In this document: piece after piece, positions 23,046 to 35,713 of the stretch
Layout: the number at the start of each line of letters is the position of its first letter
How positions within the stretch are numbered: the first letter of the stretch is position 1
Assembly (NCBI GenBank): GCA_947172415.1
Contig: OX359189.1
Coordinates: 9,066,501 to 9,130,500, forward strand
DNA length: 64,000 bases
DNA from: Chondrosia reniformis
Taxonomy: Eukaryota; Porifera; Demospongiae; Chondrillida; Chondrillidae
Direction: 5' to 3'
Program-made: the position numbers and the translations under genes
The notes under the pieces: generated by a model
Database searches by the model: none
What the model was told of the DNA's origin: nothing
The model's input: only the letters and a program-made list of their open reading frames with translations

Positions 23046-25487
23046 TCAGTTTTTGGGTACAATATTTGATAATACATAAGCAGGATTCCTCTCTATCTCT
23101 GCATGTTCTGATTGATAATAATTACCTTTAAAAGGCATAGTAGACATTAAGCATATAAGCTATAGGATTTATATACATACAGTATGTATATATTGCAATT
23201 GTTTTAGAGTGTCTATGGGTATTGTAACTTGTATTGAGCTACATATGTATTTATAGAAATTGGCTATATATCTGACATGAATATTGATCATAAACAACAT
23301 AATACCTTTTATAGATGGTATAGCATAATTACTTTCTCTTTTAGATCTCTCTATCTTATCTTCTAAACCAAAGGAAGCAAATATGTAACAGGACAATATA
23401 ATATACATTTAATAATTATATAGACAGATAGAGGAGTGCATGAGTGGGCAGTTAATTAGATCTTAATCGTTTCTTTAGTCATTTGGTATGATGTTTGCAA
23501 CATAAACACATACACACATAAATTGTATGCAGATATGTTGCAGATGTGTATATATAGTCTACACATATATACGTACCTTTAGATGGTGTGGCATAATCAC
23601 TTTTTCTTTTAGATCTCTTCCTCTTACAACAAGCTACAACACATGTAACTATGAATATGATCCAACTGATTATCAACAGTGAAGCTAACACACCAGATGA
23701 GGCTATCCAGGTTATATCGTTTGAGGTTGTATCTATTAAGTAGGTATAATATACGTATAAAGATTTAGTATTGTATATAGGTTATAATAGATATATATAC
23801 CATGTATACATGTATGTGATATACATTATACATACAAATAATACGTGCTCATTTACATATGGATATATCTCCTTGTAAATCCTTTTTATATTTGCATAGG
23901 ATATTGTATATAAAATTTGAATCTGTTTTGAGGTAAATACCAATTAAAGCCCACTAAATGCATGCAACTTGTAAATATATAGTTCAAGCAACCTGTTTCC
24001 TCTTTAATGACAGAAAGTGTCTTTAATTTGAGACCTCCAGAATAGCCATAAGAATTGGAGTGACTGAAGCCATACACCAACACTCCAATACTTGCAGATT
24101 TATTCGAATGTCTTAATGTTTGTACTCCTCCAATGATTTCCACTTGAGCTCCATACACTTCAGTGACTCCCAAGGACTGGATGGCTGTGAAATTGACATT
24201 TATTTCTTCAAGTGACTGTTCATTGAGGAATATTTCACAAGGCTTGAAGAAATCTTTTGGAATGTACAAGTTTATGAAATGAGTATAGTTCTGCACTCCA
24301 TCGGGTACAGTAGCTAGCGTGTAACCATTAGAATATTGGTCAACTGGAGGAATCATTGCCATAAATGGATCCGAAAGAACATTATCTACCTCTTGCCCAA
24401 CAGAAAATTGTAACAAGATGATTCTTTTATCTCCTTCAATCCAGCAATAGTCTGTGCTTGGTATATCAATGTCTTTGAATCCTCCTTCTTGAAGAATAAA
24501 GGATGCAGAATAACCAGACTGTCCATCACTCTGAGTACATTCAATTTGAACAGTGGTGAAATCTTCTCCAGCCACTACTTTGAACCTATCATAAGCCCTT
24601 CTTGTTTTAAGAGGAACTGTAGCAAACCTCTTTCCCCAGTTCTGCACTGGAGGAATCTGTTCCACCAGATGATTACAACCACCAATATCAGGTGGTACAT
24701 TAGTACACAGATGTCCAGTTATGAAAGAGATAGGTTTATCAGATATCACTCTAGTTCCTGTGAGATCACCTTTTTGTCTTATTAGGAATGATTCGTATTT
24801 ATGTAGTGTTATTTGTGTAGTAGTTCCAGCAGCTGTGAATGTTGATCCAATTGTTGTGTCTATATTAGGAGTTATGGACATGATTGTGTTGTTCTCAAAG
24901 GCAACTATTTCTATAAAGGAGTCATACCGATCCCATGGTGTAGCCATTGCAGTGATATATTTGTATGTCCCTGACTCAATTGAAACAGATGGAAGAGCTA
25001 GAAATGCATCCGTAGTATATAGTGCCTCATTTGCTCCATACACCGCAAGTTTATGATCTCCTTGAGCCTTTACAATAATAGCTTTTCCTCTCTCAATTGT
25101 GTTAACTAATGCAAATGATTGCTCAAAATAAAAAGATGTCACTTGGTCTGGCATTGCCACTCCTTCAAAATAAAACTCCTCAAACTGACTGCTGATAGTG
25201 AAGGACACTGGATTATCCTCTGGGGTAGTTACAAAGACAGTGAATGTTGGGACATTTAGATTTTCAAAGAACACTAAAGCAAACTCATTTCCTTCATTAC
25301 TTTGAGTTATGTCTATACAAAATTTTAAGTAATCTGTATATACGTAAATTAGGTTTATACAAAATTTATAATATATACAAATGTAATATATTACGTATAC
25401 ATAATACATTATAGCTTGCTTACCCCCATATACACCAAAAAGGGAAAATATTAGAACAAAAAATCTGATATAATTGTCAAGTGCCAT
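23046..25487 (-). CDS. Gene F: IgGFc-binding receptor with a shifted splice acceptor
   Basis: Exons: 25424-25487 (signal peptide), IgGFc exon 23993-25312, TM 23577-23732, tails 23306-23362 and 23046-23125. The usual acceptor of exon 2 (ACATAG|CTCAAAG) reads ACATAACTCAAAG here, so its AG is gone. An AG six bases upstream (TATAG|ACATAA) keeps the frame and adds two residues, giving D-I-T-Q-S-N-E at the head's start and 558 residues in all. The head is mosaic: DRYDSFIEIVAFENNT as in gene C, VPPDIGGCNHL as in gene B, the rest like genes A and D. The TM exon begins DTTSNDITW. The tail ends NPAYVLSNIVPKN. Coding is open throughout; expression depends on the shifted acceptor. Confidence 0.8.
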
Positions 25488-26061
25488 ATCTTTGGCTATA
25501 TAACCTTGGTATAAATACCTTAGTCGTGTGTACATACGTATATATAGCTACGTGCAGGGTCTATTAAAGCACTTATACATTCATTAGTTTTGTTTACAAA
25601 ACAATTAATGTTCATGCAGTTGCAAGCATGGCTATATATACGCATATTAAACATGTTAATATATTGTTATTATACATATACACGTATATATGTATACAGT
25701 ACTACACAGTGCTAGTTAAAAACTGGGACAACATTAACTGCAATTTAAATAATGTTATTACAACTATGTCATAAATGCTACCATCAAACTTGACATTTAG
25801 ACATGAGAGCATCACACTTATGCATACAGAGCAATAGCTGACATATATTAAGCTAGATCAACCACATGGCTCATCAATTACATTTTCATACCTAGCTAGT
25901 ATGTGTTACTTTAATTCTAAAAGGAGCCAGACTTCTTAAGGGATCTCAGGTAGCAACCACATGCAGCAAATTCGATGTATGTACCTCATTGGGACACTTA
26001 AACTTACAAACCAAATATATAAAACTAGAGCATATATTTAAGAGCACTATGTACTGCCTTT
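25488..26061. other. 5' flank of gene F
   Basis: Duplicate of the other family flanks. No exon seen. Confidence 0.55.
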
Positions 26062-26658
26062 AAGTGTATTTGTTAACTCTAATGCCTATCTTGAACAATG
26101 AAGAAGATGTGATGTCGAACTTCAAGATGCATCTTCAATTGTCGACCACATAAGCAAATCCTCTTTGGTTTATTATCAGATCTTCAGGATAATTAGAGGA
26201 AACTACCCCCCAGAGTGAGAAGACAGAGAGTGCAATACGTCTGTCAATAGTTAGATCCACTTCATCAATCATATCCAGAAAGTCTTCCAGAATATCCTCT
26301 GCGACAGGTGCACATGTCTGTTCCTGCATGTTCCCTACAAGTACCTCCGATACCACATGGATTGTAGCTGCATTCTCCATACACTGCGCACGAAGTATAT
26401 AATTAAGGATGTATAGAAAACATGGCGGCCTATATAATTACTGCCCTCTCATAACCCTAACCCTCATAATTGTCATCCAAGAAAGTAACGGTTAACCACT
26501 TAACCATATATACGTAGGTACGATATGTATAGACATAAGTCAAACTTAAGGAAGTATACTTGTGTGTAGTGTATAATCATATCTTATATAGCTATATAGA
26601 CTCACCAATTTCTTCACAAAGATCACCACGGTAACCAGAAGGACAAGAGCAGGTGTTA
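26062..26658 (-). pseudogene. EGF-exon remnant P4
   Basis: Partial EGF1 (26606 to about 26658), EGF2 starting at 26383, fused by the same deletion as P1 and P2 to the final exon. The final-exon frame also has a stop after FAYVVDN (26135) that the other copies lack. Clearly decaying. Confidence 0.7.
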
Positions 26659-26830
26659 CAGAGCTACGTATATAGTCTGTATCATCTTCATTAGCTGATC
26701 GACCCATCCAATTAGGACAATATAAAATCATTTTCCAAACATGTTTATAGATATTTTGTTTAATGCACATTTAATTATAGACTACACTATGTTGTAATTT
26801 AACCATGTAATTTAACCATGAAAAAGAAAT

Positions 26831-26836
26831 TTTATT
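26831..26836 (-). terminator. Candidate poly(A) signal of gene G
   Basis: Minus-strand AATAAA about 103 nt past the stop at 26939. Confidence 0.45.
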
Positions 26837-26938
26837 AATAATTTTCTAACTTGAAATTGATGATGAACTGCAAGCAACTCCATTGATATTAATGTAAAAG
26901 AAATCAATATAATAATGTTGAATTATAGTAACTGTTCT

Positions 26939-29401
26939 TCAGTTTTTGGGTACAATATTTGATAATACATAAGCAGGATTCCTCTCTATCTCTGCATGTT
27001 CTGATTGATAATAATTACCTTTAAAAGGCATAGTAGACATTAAGCATATAAGCTATAGGATTTATATACATACAGTATGTATATATTGCAATTGTTTTAG
27101 AGTGTCTATGGGTATTGTAACTTGTATTGAGCTACATATGTATTTATAGACTAATTTTAAATATATAGAAATTGGCTATATATCTGACATGAATATTGAT
27201 CATAAACAACATAATACCTTTTATAGATGGTATAGCATAATTACTTTCTCTTTTAGATCTCTCTATCTTATCTTCTAAACCAAAGGAAGCAAATATGCAA
27301 TAGGACAATATAATATACATTTAATAATTATATAGACAGATAGAGGAGTGCATGAGAGGGCAGTTAATTAGATCTTAATCGTTTCTTTAGACATTTGGTA
27401 TAATGTTTGCAACATAAACACATACACACAAATTGTATGCAGATGTGTATATATAGTCTACACATATATACATATATACCTTTAGATGGTGTAGCATAAT
27501 CACTTCCTCTTTTAGATCTCTTCCTCATACAACAAGCTACAACACATGAAACTATGAATATAGTCCAACTGATTATCAGCAGTGAAGCTAACACACCAGA
27601 TGAGGCTATCCAAGTTGTATCTAAATCTGTGTACAGAAAGGTAATATAGGCTATCCCGGTTATATCTATTAAGTAGGTAGCAATATACGTATATATACAG
27701 ATTTAGTATGTGATATACATTATACATACAAATGATACGTGCTCATTTACATATGGATATATCTCCTTGTAAATCCTTTTTTATATTTGCATAGGATATT
27801 GTATATAAAATTGGAATCTGTTTTGAGGTAAATTCCAATTAAAGCCCACTAAATGCATGCAACTTGTAAATATATAGTTCAAGCAACCTGTTTCCTCTTT
27901 AATGACAGAAAGGTTCTTTAATTTGAGACCTCCAGAATAGCCATAGGAATTGGAGTGACTGAAGCCATACACCAACACTCCAATACTTGCAGATATATTC
28001 GAATGTCTTAATGTTTGTACTCCTCCAATGATTTCCACTTGAGCTCCATACACTTCAGTGACTCTCAAGAACTGGATGGCTATGAAATTGACATTTATTT
28101 CTTCAAGTGATTGTTCATTGAGGAATATTTCACGAGGCTTGAAGAAATCTTTTGGAATGTACAAATTCATAAAGTGAGTGTAGTTCTGCACTCCATCAGG
28201 TACAGTAACTAGTGTGTATCCATTAAATATTGGTCAACTGGAGGAATCATTGCCATAAATGGATCTGAAAAGAGAACTTTGTCTACACTTTTTCCAACAG
28301 AAAACTGTAACAGAATGATTTTCCCATCTCCTTCAATCCAGCAATAGTCTGTGCTTGGTATGTCAAAGTCTCTGAATCCTCCTTCTTGAAGAATAAAGGA
28401 TGTCAAATTACCAGACTGTCCATCACTCCGAGTACATTCAATTTGAACAGTGGTGTAATTTTCTCCAGCCACTACTTTAAACCTGTCATAAGCCTGTCTT
28501 GTTTTAAGAGGAACTGTAGCAAACCTCTTTCCCCAGTTCTGCACTGGAGGAATCTGTTCCACCAGATGATCACAATAACCAGTATCAGGTGGTACATTAG
28601 AACACTGATGTCCAGTTATGAAAGAGATAGGTTTATCAGATACCACTCTAGTTCCTGTGAGATCACCTTTTTGTCTCATTAGGAGTGATTGGTATTTATG
28701 TAGTGTTATTTGTGTAGTAGTTCCAGCAGCTGTGAATGTTGATCCAATTGTTGTGTCTATATTAGGAGTTATGGACAACAGAGTGTTATTCTCTGAAGCA
28801 ACTATTCCTATCATAGAATATAAGTAATCCCATGGTGTAGCCATTGCAGTGATATATTTGTATGTCCCTGACACAGTCCTAACTGGAGGAAGAGCTAGAA
28901 ATGCATCCGTAGTATATAGTGCCTCATTTGCTCCATACACCACAAGTTTATGATCTCCTTGAGCCTTTACAATAATAGATTTTCCTCTGTCAGTTGTTGT
29001 CAGTAATGCAAATGATCGATTAAAATAAAAAGACGTCACTTGGCCTGGCATTGCCACTCCTTCATAATAAGACGCCTCATGACCAATTTTAAACTGACTG
29101 CTGAGAGTGAAGGACACTGGATTATCTTCAGGAGTAGTTACAAAGACAGTGAATGTTGGAATATAGTCAACATTTTCAAAGAACACTAAAGCAAACTCAT
29201 TTCCTTCATTACTTTGAGCTATGTCTATACAAAATTTTAAGTAATCTGTATATATATAAATTAAGCTAGTTACTAAAAAATTTATAATATACAAATATAA
29301 TATATTACGTATACATAATACATTATAGCTTGCTTACCCCCATATACACCAAAAAGGGAAAATATTAGAACAAAAAATCTGATATAATTGTCAAGTGCCA
29401 T
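26939..29401 (-). pseudogene. Gene G: IgGFc receptor with a 1-nt deletion
   Basis: Exons by homology to gene B: 29338-29401, 27888-29218, 27480-27626, 27218-27274, 26939-27018. The IgGFc exon is 1331 nt, one short of a multiple of three. At about 28226 the plus strand reads ccattaaatattgg where paralogues read ccattagaatattgg. The frame therefore changes after VDQY and stops at 28209; the downstream part (27781-28191) is otherwise well conserved. A single missing base could be an assembly error, so this may be a functional gene. Tail exons, including NPAYVLSNIV, are intact. Confidence 0.75.
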
Positions 29402-30354
29402 ATCTTCGGCTATATATCCTTTGTATAAATATTTGTGTGTACATATGTATATATATCTACGTGCAGGGTCTATTAAAGCACTTATACATTCATTAGTTTT
29501 GTTTACAAAACAATTAATGTTCATGCAGTTGCAAGCATGGCTATATATACGTATATTAAACATGTTAATGTATTGTTATTATATACGTATATTTGTATAC
29601 AGTACTACACAGTGCTAGTTAAAAACCTGGGACAACATTAACTGCAATTTAAATAATGTTATTGCAACTACGTCATGAATGCTACCATCAAACTTGACAT
29701 TTAGACATGAGAGCATTGTATAGCTAATTCTCAAGGTATCAATACATCTGCAAAAAGTATCGAAACAAGACAGTGATTATATGATAAGGCTAATCATACA
29801 GAAGTCCATACGTTTTGCAGATGTACTAGTGAACACTGCCATTCCTACTTCTAACATCATTTTTGTAAATGTTTTTTATTTACTTAATTGTACATAGATA
29901 TAGTATCAAGTTGTTGAAGAAATGCAGTGTTAAATATAATACACTCTTCTATTCAGGCCTGATTTGCTAAAAAGGTAAAAATGGTTCAAATTGATGCAAT
30001 CCTTTCCATCCCATTCATGCAGCTATAACAATATGTTGATTATATAACCATTGTATGACTAATTATAACTCTATAGATCTGTTCAATGCGATGAGTATCT
30101 TTTTTATTTCTTTGTTGTGCATGTTATTATCAAAGCTGCAGACATTCTTTGTGAAGCTTAAGAACCAGCAATTTATTAAAAATAAATGTGAATATGGTTA
30201 TTACAGATCTCCAAAAGATATTGATAGAAATCAACTTGATAAATTAGCCTATAGCCAACACACAGTGTGTACATGCATATGTACGTATCTAGATGTACGT
30301 AGAAGTGCAACCCAATCAATGTAAAGGAAATCAAGTATTTATGGTAACTGTTGT
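29402..30354. other. Spacer between genes G and H (copy of 6632-7592)
   Basis: No gene seen. Near-identical to the B/C spacer; contains a minus-strand AATAAA at 30172-30177 that could serve gene H. Confidence 0.6.
30172..30177 (-). terminator. Candidate poly(A) signal of gene H
   Basis: Minus-strand AATAAA about 180 nt past the stop at 30355. Confidence 0.4.
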
Positions 30355-32951
30355 TCAAATTTGATTGGCATTTATCTCAATTGGTACAAAAGTAGGATTC
30401 TTCTCCATCTCTTCGAATTCATGTTCTGATTGTTGATAAGTACCTTTAAAATGTGATCATATATGTATATATAATTGCATGGTTAGAGTGGCCATGGGTA
30501 TTATATTATATAATGTATTAAGTTAAAGAGTATTTACATGCGCGTATATGCATAGCAATAAAAATAATGATTCATTACATTTAAGATGCAAAGCCTAGCT
30601 TACATATTATTAATTTTTAAGACTTTTATCTGACATGATTATTGGTCATACCTTTAGATGGTGTAGCATAATCACTTCCTCTTTTAGATCTCTTCCTCTT
30701 ACAACAAGCTACAACACATGTAACTATGAATATGATCCAACTGATTATCAGCAGTGAAGCTAACACACCAGATGAGGCTATCCAGGTTGTATCTAAACCT
30801 GTGTACAGAAAGGTAATATGTTTACCAAAATAGGAAAGTCAACTACATACACTCTTTTTATAATTATACAGTATAATATAAAATATTTAATTGACCTGAA
30901 TCAGATTTTGTCATATTACTTGGTTCTGCTTCCTTGAGTTTGCAAATGTTGCTAATTGGACAGTTTAGGTACTTTCCCTGTATAAGTACACATTCTTCAT
31001 TGTACTCCACAACCAGCAGTTCACCAGATGTGCATGTGGACACATTGCTTGTGTTACCATAGTACCCTTTCATTGAAAGATTGAGAAGGGGGCACACTAT
31101 ATATGAACATACCATCTTCATATACGTATATATGACATATATGACACTACTTTAAACCTGTCTTCTTTTAAGGGGAACTGTAGCAAACCTCTTTCCCAAG
31201 TTCTGCCCAGTTGTGTTAACTAGTGCAAATGATTGCTCAAAATGAAAAGACATCACATTGTTTGGCATTGCCACTCCTTCTTCATAAAACTCTTCAAACT
31301 GACTGCTGATAGTGAAGGACACTGGATTAGCCCAACCTAGGGCCTTCATCAATGTTAGATCAAAAAGAGTACATGGCATGGCGACTCTGTACACTTGTGT
31401 GTATGTTTTCCCTAAGTAGGTCTTTTATTCAGTTTATATCCTTATATAGATTATTCATGAATAATATCATACCTTGAGAAAGATCTTCTTTCAATTTAAG
31501 GCCTCCAGGATACCCATAGGAGTTGTAAGATCCAAACCCGTAGACAAGAACTCCAATATTTGCTTTCATTGTTGCATGACCTAATATTTGTACACCCCCA
31601 CTGATGTTCACTTGAGCTCCATATACTTCTATGACCCCTTGCCGCTTGATAGGTACAAATTTGTGAACGGTCATATTAAGTGGCTGTCCATTGAGGAATA
31701 TTTCAGAAGGCTGGAAGAAATCTTTTGGAATGTACAAGTTAATGAAGTGAGTATAATTCTGCACTCCATCAAGTAAAGTAGCTAATGTGTATCCATTAGA
31801 ATATTGGTCAACTGAAGGAATCATTGCCATAAATGGATCCGAAAGAACACCATCTACGTTTTGCCCAACAGAAAATAATAACAAGATGATTCTTTTATCT
31901 CCTTCAACCCAGCAATAGTCTGTGCTTGGTATATCAACGTCTCTAAATCCTCCTTCTTGAAGAATAAAGGATGTCAAATTACCAGACTGTCCATCACTCC
32001 GAGTACATTCAATTTGAACAGTGGTGAAATCTTCTCCAGCCACTATTTTAAACCTGTCATAAACCTGTCTTGTTTTAAGAGGAACTGTAGCAAACCTCTT
32101 TCCCCAGTTCTGCACAGGAGGAATCTGTTCCACCAGATGATCACAGGCAATAACATCAGGTGGTACATTAGTACACTGATGTCCAGTTATGAAAGAGATT
32201 GGTTTATCAGATATCACTCTAGTTCCTGTGAGATCACCTTTTTGTCTTATTAGGAGTGATTCGTATTTATGTAGTGTTATTTGTGTAGTAGTTCCAGCAG
32301 CTGTGAATGTTGATCCAATTGTTGTGTCTATATTAGGAGTTATGGACATGATTGTGTTGTTCTTAAAGGCAACTATTCCTATGAAAGAGTCTGAACTATT
32401 CCATGGTGTAGCCATTGCATTGATATATTTGTATGTCTCTGACTCAATTGAAACTGATGGAAGAGCTAGAAATGCATCCGTAGTATATAGTGCCTCATTT
32501 GCTCCATACACCACAAGTTTATGATCTCCTTCAGCCTTTACAATAATAGCTTTTCCTCTGTCAATTGTGTTGACTAGTGCAAATGATTGCTCAAAATGAA
32601 AAGATGTCACATTGTTTGGCATTGCCACTCCTTCATAAAACTCCTCAAACTGACTGCTTATAGTGAAGGACACTGGATTATCTTCAGGAGTAGTTACAAA
32701 GACAGTGAATGTTGGGATAAAGTCAAAATTTTCAAAGAACACTAAAGCAAACTCATTTCCTTCATTACTTTGAACTATGTCTATACAAAATTTTAAGTAA
32801 TCTGTATATAAATTAGGTTTATACAAAATTTATAATATATACAAATGTAATATATTACGTATACATAATACAATATAGCTTGCTTACCTCCATATACACC
32901 AAAAAGGGGAAATATTAGGACAAAAAATCTGATATAATTGTCAAGTGCCAT
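30355..32951 (-). CDS. Gene H: IgGFc-CR-TM receptor
   Basis: Exons: 32888-32951 (signal peptide), 31473-32774 (IgGFc, 434 codons), 30896-31096 (Cys-rich), 30652-30798 (TM), 30355-30443 (tail). They sum to 600 residues, all phase 1. The last third of the head differs from most copies (GQPLNMTVHKFVPIKRQGVI, then GHATMKANIGVLVYGFGSYN) and is shared only with gene J. The CR exon reads CPLLNLSMKGYYGNTSN, then CTSGELLVVEYNEECVL and NCPISNICKLKEAEP. I do not recognise it as a named domain. The tail has NPTFVPIEI in place of the usual NPAY, so the NPxY tyrosine is lost, although SDYATPSKG remains. The intron between head and CR holds a broken piece of another IgGFc exon. Confidence 0.82.
31147..31422 (-). 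pseudogene. Scrambled IgGFc exon fragment plus MITE remnant inside a gene H intron
   Basis: Minus strand 31328-31207 encodes NPVSFTISSQFEEFYEEGVA... FALVNTTG, then jumps at about 31207 to NLGKRFATVPLKRRQV (31206-31147), skipping about 170 residues. Upstream of it, 31326-31382 matches the central part of the MITE at 8479-8764 (gggccttcatca ... gatcaaaaagagtacatgg). The next 35 bp (31385-31422) recur at 42830-42860 in gene J. This looks like debris from recombination between paralogues at a MITE. Not likely to be spliced in. Confidence 0.7.
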
Positions 32952-33529
32952 ATCTTTGGCTATACGTATATCCTTGGTATAAATATTCGTGTGTACATAT
33001 GTATATATAGCTACGTGCAGGGTCTATTAAAGCACTTATACATTCATTAGTTTTGTTTACAAAGCAATTAATGTTCATGCAGTTGCAAGCATGGCTATAT
33101 ATACGTATATTAAACATGTTAATGTATTGTTAATATACGTACGTATACACATATATATGTATATACAGTACTACACAGTGCTAGTTAAAAACCTGGGACA
33201 ACATTAACTGCAATTTAAATAATGTTATTACAACTAATTCATAAATGCTACCATCAAACTTGACATTTAGACATGAGAGCATCACACTTATGCATACAGA
33301 GCAATAGCTGACATATATTAAGCTAGGTTGACCACATGGCTCATAAATGACATTTTCATACCTAGCTAGTATGTGTTACTTTAATTCTAAAAGGAGCCAG
33401 ACTTCTTAAGGGGTCTCAGGTAACAACCACATGCAGCAAATTCGATGTATGTACCTCATTGGGACACTTAAACTTACAAATCAAATATATAAAACTAGAG
33501 CATATATTTAAGAGCACTATGTACTGCCT
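32952..33529. other. Spacer between genes H and I
   Basis: Duplicate of the other IgGFc 5' flanks. No exon seen. Confidence 0.55.
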
Positions 33530-35676
33530 CTAAGTGTATTTGTTTACTCTAATGCCTATCTTGAACAATGAAGAAGATGTGATGTCGAACTTTAAGATGT
33601 ATCTTCCATTGTCGACTACATAAGCAAATCCTCTTTGGTTTATCATCAGGTCTTCGGGATAATTAGAGGAAACTACCCCCCAGAGTGAGAAGACAGAAAG
33701 TGCAATACGTCTGTCAATAGTTAGATCCACTTCATCAATCATATCCAGAATAGACAAATCTGGACCTGTCCGCGAAACAAGATGACATATATACACGTGT
33801 AATGACAGGATATATAATAATATTATGTTTATATACCTTCACTGCAAAGTCTTCCAGAATATCCTCTGCGACAGGTGCACATGTCTGTACCTGCATGTTC
33901 CCTACAAGTACCTCCGATACCACATGGATTGTAGCTGCATTCTCCATACACTGTGCATGAAGTATATAATTAAGGATATATAGAAAACATGGCTGCCTAT
34001 ATAATTACTGCCCTCTCATAACCCTAACCCTCATAATAATTGTCATCCAAGAAAGTAACGGTTAACCACTTAACCATATATACGTAGGTACGATATGTAT
34101 AGACATAAGTCAAACTTAAGGAAGTTTACTTGTGTGTAGTGTATAATCAGATCTTATATAGCTATATAGACTCACCTACTTCTTCACAAAGATCACCACG
34201 GTAACCAGTAGGACAAGAGCAGGTGTCATTGGCAACACAAGCTCCATTTTCACAAGGAGGATCACAAAACACTACATATGTACATGCAAGTATTTGGGAG
34301 GAGAATAAGCAATATACTCACACCATATACATTAACCAATATTGCATGTCTTACCAGGTTGACTGATGTTGGCAATAGTATCTAAAAGTTGTCCTCCGAT
34401 GAGTGTAGTTAGTCCAAAACTAATATCACCTGTGGCAGCTATATCATAAAGACAGTAGATGTCTCCTTGACACATCTCCTCTGCCTGTCGTTCCAAGGCT
34501 GGATCAGTGAAAGTCACTTCAAACATTGGAGTGAACTCTGGATCATAATAATTTGACCAGGAGTCAGTAGTGTAGTCGAATAAGCTACTGTTCTCATTGT
34601 CAATGATTCCTGTATACAATTACAAAGGTTGTACATTACACATTAATATGTATATGTACATATTCTTTATCAGGGCTAGATAAAAGACACATACAATACC
34701 ATGGAGATGACTAAACTTACATGTGACTCCAAAATTCCAATGAATAGCTTCTAAAGTGGAATTCAGAGATAGAGGTGTAGCACTATTCTTAGGTAAAAGG
34801 TCATCAGTTTGGTCGTCATTGAAGGAGCCTAATAAACCACTAGTTTTGTTCTTAAATGAGTCTGGTATACTGATTATGACTGTTGACACATAAGGGTTGT
34901 TGTTGGAGTCAAATTCCTGTTCCAACTTGATGTAGACTCCACTGGTGAAAGTTGCAGAGTAACTGTTATTCTGTTCTCTTCTCACAATGACATTAGTGAA
35001 CATTGCTTCTTCACCATTTTCCATTTCAAGTGCATCACCATCCACCACAGGTTGGAGAACAGAGAAGAGTTGAAACTGAACAGCATCAGAATCTGGTTGC
35101 TTGGCAACAATGGCTGTGAAGGTGGTGGCTGTTGCTGATCCACCTCTAATAGTAGGGGCTTCCTCCATTCTCCCTTGTATTGTTAGGCTATCGTCATCAG
35201 TTTGGAGGAGAATGTACTCCCCTTTTCCATTAAATGTGTACTTGTATCCATCCAAAGTGACCAAATGAGGGTCACCATACACACAAGCTATATACGTACA
35301 TGATAAACAAGTAACAGTAAATATAGTGCTGTTCATTAATATGTTATTATTATGCAGCTGACAAACCTGGAGGTGGGGGAGGGACATAGTCATTTCCATC
35401 ATCTGAAGGTCTCTTTAAAAAGTAGTTATCACAGTCTAAATTAGTTGTTGCCTTACAGCAATAAATTAAAGGGATTAGATCATTTGAGTGATGCTCAGCA
35501 ATGGACACAGCCTCTTGATCATTTGGAGTAGAGTGGTGTACAGATCCTCCACCATATCCTACCAGAAGATCATCATTTTCCTTGTAACAGCAATACTGAC
35601 TATTACCATCACTGTAGCAAAATAAAATTTACATAATCATGCATATACATATATACATATTATACAGTAGAGATAC

Positions 35677-35713
<37 letters not shown>

